Part shown: positions 33,632 through 43,983 of the stretch, in pieces
Position numbering within the stretch: position 1 is the first letter of the stretch
How the letters are laid out: every line of letters begins with the position of its first letter
Source of the DNA: Streptomyces endocoffeicus
GTDB taxonomy: Bacteria > Actinomycetota > Actinomycetes > Streptomycetales > Streptomycetaceae
DNA length: 64,000 nucleotides
Direction: 5' to 3'
NCBI RefSeq assembly: GCF_016741935.1
Contig: NZ_JAERRG010000001.1
Span: 1,426,001 to 1,490,000, forward strand
Program-made: the position numbers and the translations under genes
Notes under the pieces: generated by a model
What the model was told of the DNA's origin: nothing
Databases searched by the model: none
What the model saw: only the letters and a program-made list of their open reading frames with translations

Positions 33632-34363
33632 TTACGGTCGTTGTGTCGTTCGTTGTGTCTTTCGTTGTGTCCGGTCTCGACGTGTCTGTTCTTCTCGACG
33701 TGTCTGTTCTTCTCGCGGAGTGATGCCGTCCAGGACCATCGACAGATACTGGCGGGCGATCTCCTGGGGGCTGTGCCGGCCGCCCGGCCGGTACCAGGAG
33801 GCGGCGACCCACACCGTGTCGCGCAGGAAGCGGTACGCCAGCCGGATGTCGAGGTCGGCGCGGAAGACCCCCTCGGCCACTCCGCGCTCCAGCGCGCCCA
33901 GCCACGCCCGCTCGAATCTCCCCTGCGATTCGGCGAGATAGCGGAAGCGCGGTTGCGTGGACAGGTGCTTGGACTCCTTCTGGTAGATCGCGACGGCGGC
34001 GCGGTGCCGGTCGATCTCCCGGAAGGACTCGGTGACGAGTGCCTCGACGGTCTCCCGGGGGCCGAGTCCGGCGCCGAGCACCTCGTCGTACCCGGCCCAG
34101 AGCTCGCTCAGGAAGGTGGAGAGGATCTCGTCGACCATCGACTCCTTGGAGTCGAAGTGGTAGTAGAGGCTGCCCGCGAGCATCCCCGCCTCGTCCGCGA
34201 TCCGGCGGACGGTGGTCGCGTTGTACCCCTGGGCGGCGAAGACCTCCGCCGCGGTCGAGAGCAGTTCGCGCCGTCGCTCGGGGGACGGGGTCACGGTCGT
34301 CTTCTTCTCGCTGTTCTTCGCACTGTTTCCGGTGGAAGCGCGGTTCCTGGTGGAATTCGGCAC
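33632..34363 (-). CDS. TetR-family transcriptional regulator
   Basis: A 243-residue TetR regulator: helix-turn-helix at about 28-75 (RRRELLSTAAEVFAAQGYNA; GMLAGSLYYHFDSKESMVDE) and a ligand domain resembling KstR2/FadR-like acyl-CoA sensors. The C-terminus ends in a REEQTR repeat and basic tail encoded by an 18-base tandem repeat. The start is GTG at 34363. It is divergent from a remnant of an acyl-CoA dehydrogenase gene, its likely former target, so it may have lost its neighbour by deletion. Confidence 0.9.
   Translation of the reverse strand: MPNSTRNRASTGNSAKNSEKKTTVTPSPERRRELLSTAAEVFAAQGYNATTVRRIADEAGMLAGSLYYHFDSKESMVDEILSTFLSELWAGYDEVLGAGLGPRETVEALVTESFREIDRHRAAVAIYQKESKHLSTQPRFRYLAESQGRFERAWLGALERGVAEGVFRADLDIRLAYRFLRDTVWVAASWYRPGGRHSPQEIARQYLSMVLDGITPREEQTRREEQTRRDRTQRKTQRTTQRP
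33676..33711. repeat. 18-bp repeat in the TetR C-terminal coding region
   Basis: Two identical 18-base units (CTCGACGTGTCTGTTCTT on the plus strand) encode REEQTR twice in the TetR tail. A looser GTTGTGT repetition follows toward the stop codon. Confidence 0.85.
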
Positions 34364-34379
34364 GTTCTCATTCTCGCCT

Positions 34380-34628
34380 CATGGGTCGGGGCCCGCGGGC
34401 GGCGCGCTCGCGTCGGGGGCCACCGGCGACGCCCGCGCGGAGGTCGCCGCGGCGAAGGTGGCCACCGGCGAGGCCGCGTACACGGCGGCGCGCACCGCCC
34501 TCCAACCGCATGGCGCGCTCGGCCGCACCGACGAGTACGACCTCTCGCTGTGGATCCGCGAGGCCCGCGCCCTCCGCTCCGCCCGGGGCTCCCCGTCGGC
34601 TTGCCGCGCCCGCGTCCTCGCGCCCTGA
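34380..34628 (+). pseudogene. C-terminal remnant of an acyl-CoA dehydrogenase gene
   Basis: An open frame of about 82 codons with no usable start reads GDARAEVAAAKVATGEAAYT, ARTALQPHGALGRTDEYDLS and LWIREARALRSARG, ending in CRARVLAP. This matches the last helices of the acyl-CoA dehydrogenase fold, where HGxxGYT, EYDLxLW and ARAL are conserved; here HGALGRT replaces HGAIGYT. The N-terminal and FAD-binding parts are missing. The remnant abuts the 5' end of the TetR gene, suggesting a deletion that joined the regulator's upstream region to the end of its target. Confidence 0.75.
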
Positions 34629-34686
34629 CCGGTCTTGATCCATGCTGTATCGACCCATCAGTGAGCGAACAGCGAGGTATGCGCGG

Positions 34687-35691
34687 ATGCACCGGCCCCG
34701 GCCCACCCTGGAGAGCGTGGCGCGGCGCGCGGGGGTCTCGCGCGCCACCGTCTCCCGTGTCGTCAACGGCTCGACCAAGGTCGGCGAGGACAGCCGTGAG
34801 GCGGTTCTGAGCGCCATCCAGGAGCTGGGCTACATCCCCAACCAGGCGGCCCGCAGCCTGGTCACCCAGCGCACCGACTCCTTCGCGCTGGTGCTCCCCG
34901 AGGAGCCGGGCCGGGTCTTCTCCGACGACCGGTTCTTCCCGGGCGTGGTGCGCGGGGTGAGCCAGGAGCTGGAGGCCGCGGACAAGCAGCTGGTGCTGAT
35001 GATGGCCCGCTCCGCCGCCAGCCGTGACCGCATCGAGCGCTTCGCGCTGGCCCGCCATGTGGACGGGGTCATGGTCGCGTCGATGCACGGCGCCGATCCG
35101 CTGCCCGCCGCGCTGGCCCGGATGGGCATCCCGGTGGTCTGCAACGAGCGGGTGCCGGGCCCGGCGTCGCCGCCGTACGTGGGGGTGGACAACACGGCGG
35201 GCGCGGCGCTGGCCGTGGAGCACCTGATCCGCTCCGGGCGCACCCGTATCGCCACGGTCGCGGGCCCGCAGGACATGGTGGCCGGGATGGACCGGCTCTC
35301 GGGCTACCGGGCGGCGCTGGACGGGGCGCGGCTGGCGGCGCAGGTCGCGGTCGGGGACTTCACCCAGGAGTCGGGGGCGCTCGCGATGCGGGAGCTGCTC
35401 GACCGGGAGCCGCGGCTGGACGGGGTGTTCGTGGCCTCCGACCTGATGGCGATCGGGGTGCTGCGGGCGCTGCGCCGGGCCGGTCGGCGGGTGCCGGACG
35501 ACGTGGCGGTGGTGGGCTTCGACGACATAGAGCCCGCGCGCTACACCGAACCCCCGCTGACCACCGTGCGCCAGCCGATAGGCGGCATCGGCCGCCGTCT
35601 GGCCCGCCAGCTGCTGCGCCTGACCGCCGGAGAGAGCATCGAACCGGCGCTGGTCCTCCCGACGGAGCTGGTGATCCGCGAATCGGCGTAG
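34687..35691 (+). CDS. LacI-family transcriptional regulator
   Basis: A 334-residue LacI/GalR regulator: helix-turn-helix with TLESVARRAGVSRATVSRVV and hinge helix NQAARSLVTQRT, then a periplasmic-binding-protein-like sugar domain (VDGVMVASMHG; GVDNTAGAALAVEHLI; AVVGFDDIEPARYTEPPLTT). ATG at 34687 is chosen by domain fit, with GAGG about 10 bases before; an ATG at 34642 is in frame. No sugar operon is adjacent, so the regulon is elsewhere. The two GAGCGCTC palindromes at 1.3-1.6 kb are possible targets of this or another LacI protein. Confidence 0.9.
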   Translation: MHRPRPTLESVARRAGVSRATVSRVVNGSTKVGEDSREAVLSAIQELGYIPNQAARSLVTQRTDSFALVLPEEPGRVFSDDRFFPGVVRGVSQELEAADKQLVLMMARSAASRDRIERFALARHVDGVMVASMHGADPLPAALARMGIPVVCNERVPGPASPPYVGVDNTAGAALAVEHLIRSGRTRIATVAGPQDMVAGMDRLSGYRAALDGARLAAQVAVGDFTQESGALAMRELLDREPRLDGVFVASDLMAIGVLRALRRAGRRVPDDVAVVGFDDIEPARYTEPPLTTVRQPIGGIGRRLARQLLRLTAGESIEPALVLPTELVIRESA

Positions 35692-35710
35692 CCCGGGGAC
35701 GCCCTCGTGG

Positions 35711-36451
35711 TCAGCCGCCCGCGTACCGCGGCAGCCACGCCCGGAAGTCGCGTTCGAAGGCGTCGTAGCGGCGGCGCAGCTCCGTGCCCGGCCAGTCCTC
35801 CGGCAGAAGCCGTGCGGGCAGGACGGGGTCGGCGAGGAGGTGGCGGAGGGCGGCGGCCGCGACGGTGAAGCGGTCCGCGGGTTCCTCCGCCTCGTCCAGC
35901 GCCGCGCCGAGCAGCCGGGCCTGGCGGGCCCAGCCGTCCAGGTCCCACAGGCGCGCGGCGAGCTCGGCCGGATCGTCCTCCGGCGCGCCGGTGAACCAGC
36001 CGCACTGCTCGGCGGCGACGTCCGGGCGCGGGTGGACGAGGTTGGCGGGGCGCATCCAGGTGCCCTCGCGCAGTTCGGCCAGGCGCAGGGTGGCCATGGC
36101 CTGGCGGAGGGCGACGCGCTCGGCCGCCTCGCGCCGGTCGGAGGTGACGATCGCGATCTCCCAGGCGCCGTCCCAGCGCCGGGTGCGGGGGGCACGGCTC
36201 TCGTCCTGCCGTGCCTGGCGGGCCAGCAGCCGGTCGGTGAGCCGGTAGGTGCCGCCGCTCTGCTCCAGGTCACCGGCCGCGACCATCCGGGTGAGCGCGA
36301 CCCGGATGGTGCCCTCGGCGGTGCCGAAGAGCGCGCCGACGCGCACCAGGGCGCGGGCGGGCAGCTGGGGCGGGTGCAGGCCCAGCAGGGTGCTGAGCAC
36401 GACCGAGCGCGCGGTCAGTGGCCGCAGGGTGAGCGTTCCGGTGTCGTCCAT
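35711..36451 (-). CDS. PaaX-family transcriptional regulator
   Basis: A 246-residue GntR-type PaaX regulator: N-terminal winged helix (TARSVVLSTLLGLHPPQLPA; GTAEGTIRVALTRMVAAGDL), a central domain starting WDGAWEIAIVTSDRREAAER, and a C-terminal PaaX domain. PaaX proteins sense phenylacetyl-CoA or related CoA esters. It is divergent from the AidB-like dehydrogenase and enoyl-CoA hydratase genes, which fit control by an acyl-CoA ligand. An inverted repeat lies in the shared gap. Confidence 0.9.
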   Translation of the reverse strand: MDDTGTLTLRPLTARSVVLSTLLGLHPPQLPARALVRVGALFGTAEGTIRVALTRMVAAGDLEQSGGTYRLTDRLLARQARQDESRAPRTRRWDGAWEIAIVTSDRREAAERVALRQAMATLRLAELREGTWMRPANLVHPRPDVAAEQCGWFTGAPEDDPAELAARLWDLDGWARQARLLGAALDEAEEPADRFTVAAAALRHLLADPVLPARLLPEDWPGTELRRRYDAFERDFRAWLPRYAGG

Positions 36452-36468
36452 GGTTACGCGAAACCCTA

Positions 36469-36499
36469 TCCATTACAGTTCTGCGTCGCGCATAATGGA
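36469..36499. promoter_or_regulatory. Candidate PaaX operator
   Basis: TCCATTA (36469-36475) and TAATGGA (36493-36499) are exact inverted arms in the 100-base gap between the divergent PaaX and aidB-like genes. The A/T-rich arms stand out from the surrounding GC-rich DNA. Confidence 0.5.
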
Positions 36500-36553
36500 A
36501 GTGTAAGACCCGGCCGGACCCGGGAGACCACCGCGAACGAGGAGATGTCTGCC

Positions 36554-38196
36554 ATGAGCGCTACGCACGAGGTCCTCAACCAGGCCCCGCCGCTCATCGG
36601 CTTCAGCACCGCGGACGACCCCGCCCTGCTGGAGGCGCTGCGGCGGCACGGCGGCGGCTGGGGCGAACAGGAGGTGCGGGACCTGGGCGCGCGGGCCGGT
36701 TCCGCCGAGGTGCAGGACTGGGCGCGGATGGCCGAGGAGCACCCCCCGGTGCTGCACACCCACGACCGCTACGGCCACCGCGTCGACGAGGTCGAGTACC
36801 ACCCCGCCTACCACCAGCTGATGGGCGTCGCCGTGGAGAGCGGCCAGCACGCGGCGGCGTGGAGCGAGACCCGTCCCGGCGCCCATCTGGTGCGGGCGGC
36901 CAAGTTCTACGCCTTCGCGCAGGCCGAGCCCGGCCATGGCTGCCCGATCTCCATGACGTACGCCGCGGTCCCGGCGCTGCGCGCCGAGCCGGAGCTCGCC
37001 GCCGTGTACGAGCCGCTGCTGGCCGCCCGCACCTATGACTTCGGGCTGCGCCCGCCGCTCGGCAAGCGGGGCCTGATCGCGGGCATGTCGATGACGGAGA
37101 AACAGGGCGGCTCGGACGTCCGCGCCAACACCACCAGGGCCGTACCGGACGGCGAGGGCCGCTACGTGCTCACCGGCCACAAGTGGTTCACCTCCGCGCC
37201 GATGAGCGATGTCTTCCTGACACTGGCCCGGACGGAGGAGGGGATCACCTGCTTCCTGGTGCCCCGGGTGCTGCCGGACGGCAGCCGCAATCCGCTGCGG
37301 CTGATGCGGCTCAAGAACAAGCTGGGCAACCGGTCCAACGCGTCGGCCGAGATCGAGTACGAGTCCGCCCTGGCCTGGCGGGTCGGCGAACCGGGCCGCG
37401 GGGTGCGGACCATCGTGGAGATGGTCAACGTCACCCGGCTGGACTGTGTCATCGGCTCGGCGGCGGGCATGCAGGCCGGGCTGCGGCAGGCGCTGCACCA
37501 CGCCGAGCACCGCCGGGCGTTCGGCGCCGAGCTGGTGGACCAGCCGCTGATGCGCAATGTGCTCGCCGATCTGGCGGTCGAGTCGGAGGCGGCCACCACC
37601 CTCGCGATGCGGCTCGCGTCCGCCCTGGACCGCGCCGAGGACGGGGACGAGAGCGAGGCGGCGCTGCGCAGGCTGGGGCTCGCGGTGAGCAAGTACTGGG
37701 TGTGCAAGCGCGGCGCCACCCACGCCGCCGAGGCCCTTGAGTGCCTGGGCGGCAACGGCTATGTGGAGGAGTCCGGGATGCCGCGCCTGTATCGCGAGGC
37801 GCCCCTGCTGTCGATCTGGGAGGGCTCGGGGAACGTCGCGGCGCTCGACGTGCTGCGCGCGCTGGGCCGGGAGAACGGCGCCCTGGAGACGTTCCTCGCC
37901 GAGGTCGACACCGCGGCCGGGGCGGACGCCCGGCTGGACGCGGCCGTGGACCGGCTGCGCGGGCTGCTGTCGCAGCTCACCGACCCCGAGCGGGCGCAGC
38001 TGCTGGCGCGTCGGCTGGCCGAGCAGATGACGCTGGTGCTCCAGGGCAGCCTGCTGGTGCGGTACAGCCATCCGGCGGTCGCCGACGCGTTCTGCGCCTC
38101 GCGGCTCGACGGGGACTGGGGGCACGCCTTCGGCACCCTGCCGCCCGGCACCGACACCGGCCCGATCCTGGAGCGGGCCCGCCCGAAGGACGCACG

Positions 38197-38200
<4 letters not shown>
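36554..38200 (+). CDS. AidB-like acyl-CoA dehydrogenase
   Basis: A 548-residue flavoprotein of the AidB branch of acyl-CoA dehydrogenases: VLNQAPPLIGFS opening, a FAD-binding core with GMSMTEKQGGSDVRANTT and the helix CLGGNGYVEESGMPRLYREA, and a C-terminal extension. E. coli AidB belongs to the adaptive response to alkylation damage and binds DNA, although its in vivo reaction is unclear. GAGGAG lies 9 bases before ATG 36554; ATG 36545 is in frame but the site abuts it. It overlaps the enoyl-CoA hydratase gene (GTGA) and is divergent from PaaX, a context more typical of acyl-CoA catabolism than of DNA repair. Confidence 0.88.
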
Positions 38201-39051
<851 letters not shown>

Positions 39052-39249
39052 CCGGCGCGCTCGGCCGACTGGGGGCGGGTCCCGGGACGCGCCCTGGGGG
39101 CGGGCCGCCCTCGGTCGGCCGAGCGCGCATGAGGGGAATCTCCTCGGCTAAACGTCGATGCGCCAATGTCAGCATTACCCATTCCCCTATTCGGGGTAAT
39201 TCCTGTGGTCACACGGCTGGCGGGCGCCCGTTCGGCGGAATATCTCCTC

Positions 39250-40050
39250 GTGAAGCGATGGCAGCGCGTATGGCGTGCGGGGGTCCTGGCCACTGCCCTT
39301 GTCCTCACCTCGGCGGGAGCGACAGCCCTGGCCGACGAGGACGGTGACGGTCCGGCGACCGCGCCCGCCTCCCCTCGGCCGACGGCCGATACCCGGTCCT
39401 GGCCCGGGGGCCCGGACGACGGACCGCTCGCCTCGGTGCGGATCCGGATCGGTCCCGGCCTGTGTGTGTGCATCGCCGCCTCGGCGGGCCCGGTCGGCCT
39501 CGTCGCCCGATACGGCTGGTGCCCCAAACCACCCAAGCCACCTAAACCACCCAAACCGACGCCGACCCCTACGCCCACGCCGACACCGACTCCTACGCCC
39601 ACACCTACGCCGACACCCACGCCCACCCCCACCCCGACGCCGTCCTCGACACCCACCCCCAGCCCGTCCGCCACACCGAGCCATACGCCCACGCCCACGC
39701 CGACCCCCACTCCTCCCCCCACCCCGACGCCGCGGGCCCCCTCCCCCACGCCCGCTCCGCGGCTCCCCGCGCCGGGCCCCACACGCGCGCCCGCGCTGCC
39801 GCCGCCGCCCTCGCCCTCGCCCTCGCCCTCGCGCACCCAGCCTCCGGCATCACCCCCCGCGCCGGCTCCCGCACCGACCAGGACCCGTGCCGTCGAGATG
39901 CACGCGTATGAGAAACCCGTGCACAAGAAGCCCGACAACGGGACCTCCTTGGTCACCTTCACCCTGCTGCTCACCGCGCCCGCGGTCCTCGCGGCCGCCG
40001 CTCTCCGTCCGCGTTCGCGCTCCGGCGCGCGCGGCGGGCGGCGCGGCTGA
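39250..40050 (+). CDS. Secreted proline-threonine-repeat surface protein
   Basis: About 266 residues from GTG 39250, chosen because it begins a clean Sec signal ([20 protein letters not shown], then GATALA); ATG 39166 is in frame upstream but adds 28 residues before the signal. A short domain with GLCVCIAA and [10 protein letters not shown] (three cysteines) is followed by a long PT-dipeptide stalk, P/S/A-rich sequence, and a C-terminal membrane helix with a basic [12 protein letters not shown] tail. There is no LPxTG motif, though the helix-plus-basic-tail end resembles a cell-wall anchor. It is 34 bases before the DUF4239 gene, probably in one operon. Confidence 0.7.
   Translation: MKRWQRVWRAGVLATALVLTSAGATALADEDGDGPATAPASPRPTADTRSWPGGPDDGPLASVRIRIGPGLCVCIAASAGPVGLVARYGWCPKPPKPPKPPKPTPTPTPTPTPTPTPTPTPTPTPTPTPTPSSTPTPSPSATPSHTPTPTPTPTPPPTPTPRAPSPTPAPRLPAPGPTRAPALPPPPSPSPSPSRTQPPASPPAPAPAPTRTRAVEMHAYEKPVHKKPDNGTSLVTFTLLLTAPAVLAAAALRPRSRSGARGGRRG
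39550..39690 (+). repeat. Pro-Thr codon repeat tract
   Basis: A degenerate hexamer array (CCNACN repeated) encoding over 20 consecutive Thr-Pro dipeptides in the surface-protein stalk. Codons for Pro and Thr vary between copies, which argues for selection on the peptide rather than recent slippage. Confidence 0.85.
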
Positions 40051-40084
40051 TGGCCCACCGCCGAACCGCTTGGGAGGTTCATCC

Positions 40085-40855
40085 ATGCCCGAATGGCTGA
40101 TTATGACCCTGGTGATGGCCGGGACCTGCGCGGTCGTGGTGACCGGGGCAGTCCTCAACTCCCGCAGACTCGGGGAGGAGGACGATCCGGACGAGACCCC
40201 CGATGTCCTCGACTACATGATCATGATGATCGGCGTGGTCTACGCGATCGTGCTGGGCCTGGCGATCGCCGGTGTCTGGGAGGCGCGCTCCGCCGCGCAG
40301 GACGGGGTCCGTACGGAGGCGCAGGCGCTGCACGAGGTGGCCGAGCGGGCGAGCGTCTACCCCGGCCCGGTGCGCGACCGCATCCGCGGCGACGTGGACG
40401 CGTATGTGGACCATGTGGTGCACACCGAGTGGAAGGTGATGATCGACAAGGACGAGCTCACCGACCGCGGCACCGAACTGCTGACCACCCTGCGCCGCGA
40501 TGTCACCCTCGCCGCCCCGCACAACGATCTCCAGTCGCAGGCGTACCAGCCGATGGTGGATCAGGTGGCCGCCGTGGACGACGCGCGTGGCGCCCGGCAG
40601 CAGAGCGCGGGGTCCACGATGCCCCCGCTGGTCTGGTTCGGCCTGATGCTCGGCGCGGCGCTGGTGATCGGGCTGGTCTTCACCCTGCAGATCCGCCGCT
40701 CGCCCCGGGAGCTGATGCTCGCGGTGATGTTCACCGCGCTCATCGTCTTCCTGCTCTTCCTGGTGTGGGACTTCGACGAGCCCTTCGGGCGGTCGGTCGG
40801 CGACTCGACCACGGCCTTCACCGATCTGTTCCCCAGCGCACGGGGAGGGTCTTGA
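40085..40855 (+). CDS. DUF4239-family membrane protein
   Basis: A 256-residue membrane protein: helix at about 5-25, a second in DYMIMMIGVVYAIVLGLAIAGV (quoted only in part as a helix near 40-62), a central soluble helical part, and two C-terminal helices near 180-220. This four-helix layout with a TEAQALHEV segment matches the DUF4239 (bestrophin-like) family, of unknown function, possibly a channel. TTGGGAGG gives a good ribosome site. It follows the Pro-Thr surface protein by 34 bases and converges on the P450 gene with 38 bases of overlap. Confidence 0.85.
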   Translation: MPEWLIMTLVMAGTCAVVVTGAVLNSRRLGEEDDPDETPDVLDYMIMMIGVVYAIVLGLAIAGVWEARSAAQDGVRTEAQALHEVAERASVYPGPVRDRIRGDVDAYVDHVVHTEWKVMIDKDELTDRGTELLTTLRRDVTLAAPHNDLQSQAYQPMVDQVAAVDDARGARQQSAGSTMPPLVWFGLMLGAALVIGLVFTLQIRRSPRELMLAVMFTALIVFLLFLVWDFDEPFGRSVGDSTTAFTDLFPSARGGS

Positions 40856-42110
40856 GCCCGTTCTGGAAGTTGGAGGTGAGCCGCACCGGCTCACCTGCCC
40901 GGCGCAGCCCCGGCAGCCGGTCCAGGGCGGCGCGCAGCATGGCCCGCATCTGGACCCGGGCCAGATGCGCCCCCAGGCAGACATGCGGTCCGAAGCCGAA
41001 GCTCAGATGGTCGTTGGGGGTGCGGGTGATGTCGAACCGGTCGGGGTCGGTGAAGACCGTCTCGTCGCGGTTGGCCGAGGCGTGGAAGACGACGACCTTC
41101 TCACCGCGCCGGATGAGCTGTCCGCCCAGTTCCACATCGCGGGTGGCGGTGCGCCGGAAGTCGATGACGGGCGGCCAGTAGCGCAGCATCTCCTCCACCG
41201 CGGAGCCGGTCAGCTCGGGCCGGTCGAGCAGCAGCCGCAGGCTCTCGGGGTGGTCGAGCAGGGTGAGCAGCCCGCCGGGGATGCCGTTGCGCAGCGTCTC
41301 GTTGCCCGCCACGGCGAAGAGGAAGAACATGTTCTCGAACTCGTCCCGGCTCAGCCCGCCCTCCCGCATCCGCGCCATCACACTGCCCGGCCGGGGCCGC
41401 TCGGCGAGTGCGTGGGCGTAGGCGAACATATCGGCCAGGGCCTCGCGGGAGCGCGGGTTCATCGGCCGGCCGTCGGGGCGGCGCGGCGCCGAGGACGGCC
41501 GGTGGGCGAGGGCGGCGCGCCCGATGGGGCTCAGCCCCTCGCGGGCCGCGGTGGACAACCCGGCGTAGTCGGCGTCCTGGTAGCCGATGACCCGGCCGGC
41601 CCAGTCGAACAGCAGCCGCCGGTCGCCCTCGGGGACGCCCATCACCTGGGCGAGGGTCCAGACCGGCAGATCGGCGGCGAGCTCCACGAAGTCGGCCTCG
41701 CCGCGCCCGGCCACGGAGTCCACGAGCGCCGCCGCGCGCTCCTCGATGACCGCCTCCAGCTCCCGTACGGCGCGCGGGGTGAAGGCCGCCGCGACGATGC
41801 GGCGGCTGCGGGAGTGGTCGGGCGGGTCCTGGTTGAGCATCATCGCCCGTACGAACTCCAGGTCGGCGGGCGTGTCGGGGTCGCGGATCTGGGTGGCCCC
41901 GAGGTGGGAGGAGAAGACCTCGGGGGTGCGCAGGACGTGTTTGACGTCGGCGTGCCGGAACACCGCCCAGAAGCCGGGGCCGGCCGGCCAGGCCCCGACC
42001 GCGGGCTCGTCGATCCGGCAGACGGGGCGGGTGGCCCGCAATTCGCCGAACAGGGCGTACGGGACACCGGCGGTGTAGGTCTCGGGGAGGAACGCCGCGA
42101 CAGGGTTCAC
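40818..42110 (-). CDS. Cytochrome P450
   Basis: A 430-residue soluble P450. Seen: I-helix AVAGNETLRNG (an AGNET variant of AGxxT), K-helix EEMLRYWPP with E and R, and the haem loop FGFGPHVCLGAHLAR with the Cys ligand. The AGNET and FGxGPHxCLG forms recall the CYP124/125/142 and related actinobacterial groups that hydroxylate steroid or fatty substrates. No ferredoxin gene is adjacent. The GTG start at 42110 has no strong ribosome site. The substrate is unknown. Confidence 0.93.
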   Translation of the reverse strand: MNPVAAFLPETYTAGVPYALFGELRATRPVCRIDEPAVGAWPAGPGFWAVFRHADVKHVLRTPEVFSSHLGATQIRDPDTPADLEFVRAMMLNQDPPDHSRSRRIVAAAFTPRAVRELEAVIEERAAALVDSVAGRGEADFVELAADLPVWTLAQVMGVPEGDRRLLFDWAGRVIGYQDADYAGLSTAAREGLSPIGRAALAHRPSSAPRRPDGRPMNPRSREALADMFAYAHALAERPRPGSVMARMREGGLSRDEFENMFFLFAVAGNETLRNGIPGGLLTLLDHPESLRLLLDRPELTGSAVEEMLRYWPPVIDFRRTATRDVELGGQLIRRGEKVVVFHASANRDETVFTDPDRFDITRTPNDHLSFGFGPHVCLGAHLARVQMRAMLRAALDRLPGLRRAGEPVRLTSNFQNGLKTLPVRWGTDR

Positions 42111-42232
42111 AGCCGAGACCGTACGGCGCCGCCCTCCGGGCCCGTCAAGACACCCTGCCCGTCAGGACGCCCCGCCCGTCACGCGGCCCTGAGCCACCGG
42201 ACCCCCCGAGCCCACCGGACATCGCGCGGCCC

Positions 42233-43084
<852 letters not shown>

Positions 43085-43190
43085 TGTCTCTCCTGTCGTA
43101 CGGTGGCGCTCATGACGCGGTCGCGGTGCGCGGGCACCGCGGGACGGGCCGGGTGATCACCGGACCGTCCCTGGCGCTAGCCTCGCAGAT

Positions 43191-43652
43191 GTGGTGGACA
43201 AACTCCCTCCGTCTTTTGAACGGGGAACCGACGGACCGAAGGTCATCGTGGCCGGACTGGACGGGTCCGAATCCTCCTGGCGTGCCACGGCCTACGCCGC
43301 CGGGCTGGCCAGACGCCAGAAGGCGCTGCTGGTCGTGGTCTACATCCAGCCGGTGCTGGCCGCGGGGGCGGCACTCGGTGCCTCGGTGGCCGACACCACG
43401 GGTGAGGTGGCCGAGGAGCTGATGCGGGAGATGCGGGAGGCCACCGAGCGGCTGCGCGGGGTCTTCGAGGTGCGCTGGGAGTTCCACACCTTCCGGGGCG
43501 ATCCGTACAACGGCCTGGCCCAGGCGGCCGATGAGCTGAAGGCCGACGCGGTGGTGGTGGGCGCGTCCGAGCAGGCCGGGCACCGCTTCGTCGGTTCGGT
43601 GGCCGTACGGCTGGTCAAGGCCGGGCGCTGGCCGGTCACCGTGGTGCCGTAG
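43191..43652 (+). CDS. Universal stress protein
   Basis: A 153-residue single-domain USP: VIVAGLDGSESSWRATAYAA at the start and the C-terminal nucleotide-loop region VVGASEQAGHRFVGSVAVRLVKAG. The usual ATP-binding motif G-2x-G-9x-G(S/T) is only partly matched, so nucleotide binding is uncertain. Tandem GTG codons at 43191 and 43194 can start it, and no ribosome site is evident. The dodecin gene follows 88 bases later. Confidence 0.85.
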   Translation: MVDKLPPSFERGTDGPKVIVAGLDGSESSWRATAYAAGLARRQKALLVVVYIQPVLAAGAALGASVADTTGEVAEELMREMREATERLRGVFEVRWEFHTFRGDPYNGLAQAADELKADAVVVGASEQAGHRFVGSVAVRLVKAGRWPVTVVP

Positions 43653-43739
43653 GGGCCGCCCGTCCGGCTCGCGGAGCCCGGCGCGGTGAGGCACCGTGGG
43701 AGAAGCGAACGGACCACCCCACGGACCGGGGAGACTGCG

Positions 43740-43976
43740 ATGGCCCACACCTACCGGGTGACCGAGATCGTCGGCTCGTCCGGCGAGAGCGTCGACGACG
43801 CGATCCGCTCCGCCATCGGCCGTGCCTCGAAGACGCTCCGAAATCTTGATTGGTTCGAGGTCGGCCAGGTGCGCGGGCATATCGAGAACGGCCGGATCGC
43901 GCACTACCAGGTGGGGCTGAAGGTCGGATTCCGGCTCGAGGACCCCGACGCCGGCTCCGGGGACCGGGCCGGCTGA
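43740..43976 (+). CDS. Dodecin (flavin-binding)
   Basis: A 78-residue dodecin: YRVTEIVGSSGESVDDAIRS, then LRNLDWFEVGQVRGHIENG with the flavin-stacking Trp and Gln/Glu region, and a C-terminal beta strand. Dodecins form dodecameric spheres that store flavins or CoA. GGGAG precedes the ATG. It is adjacent to a universal stress protein, which fits stress-linked expression. Confidence 0.92.
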   Translation: MAHTYRVTEIVGSSGESVDDAIRSAIGRASKTLRNLDWFEVGQVRGHIENGRIAHYQVGLKVGFRLEDPDAGSGDRAG

Positions 43977-43983
43977 CCCGGGC

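Noticed and set aside
39550..39690. Repeat tract as a possible CRISPR-like array
   Set aside because: Units are 6 bases with no unique spacers and lie inside a coding frame for Thr-Pro dipeptides.
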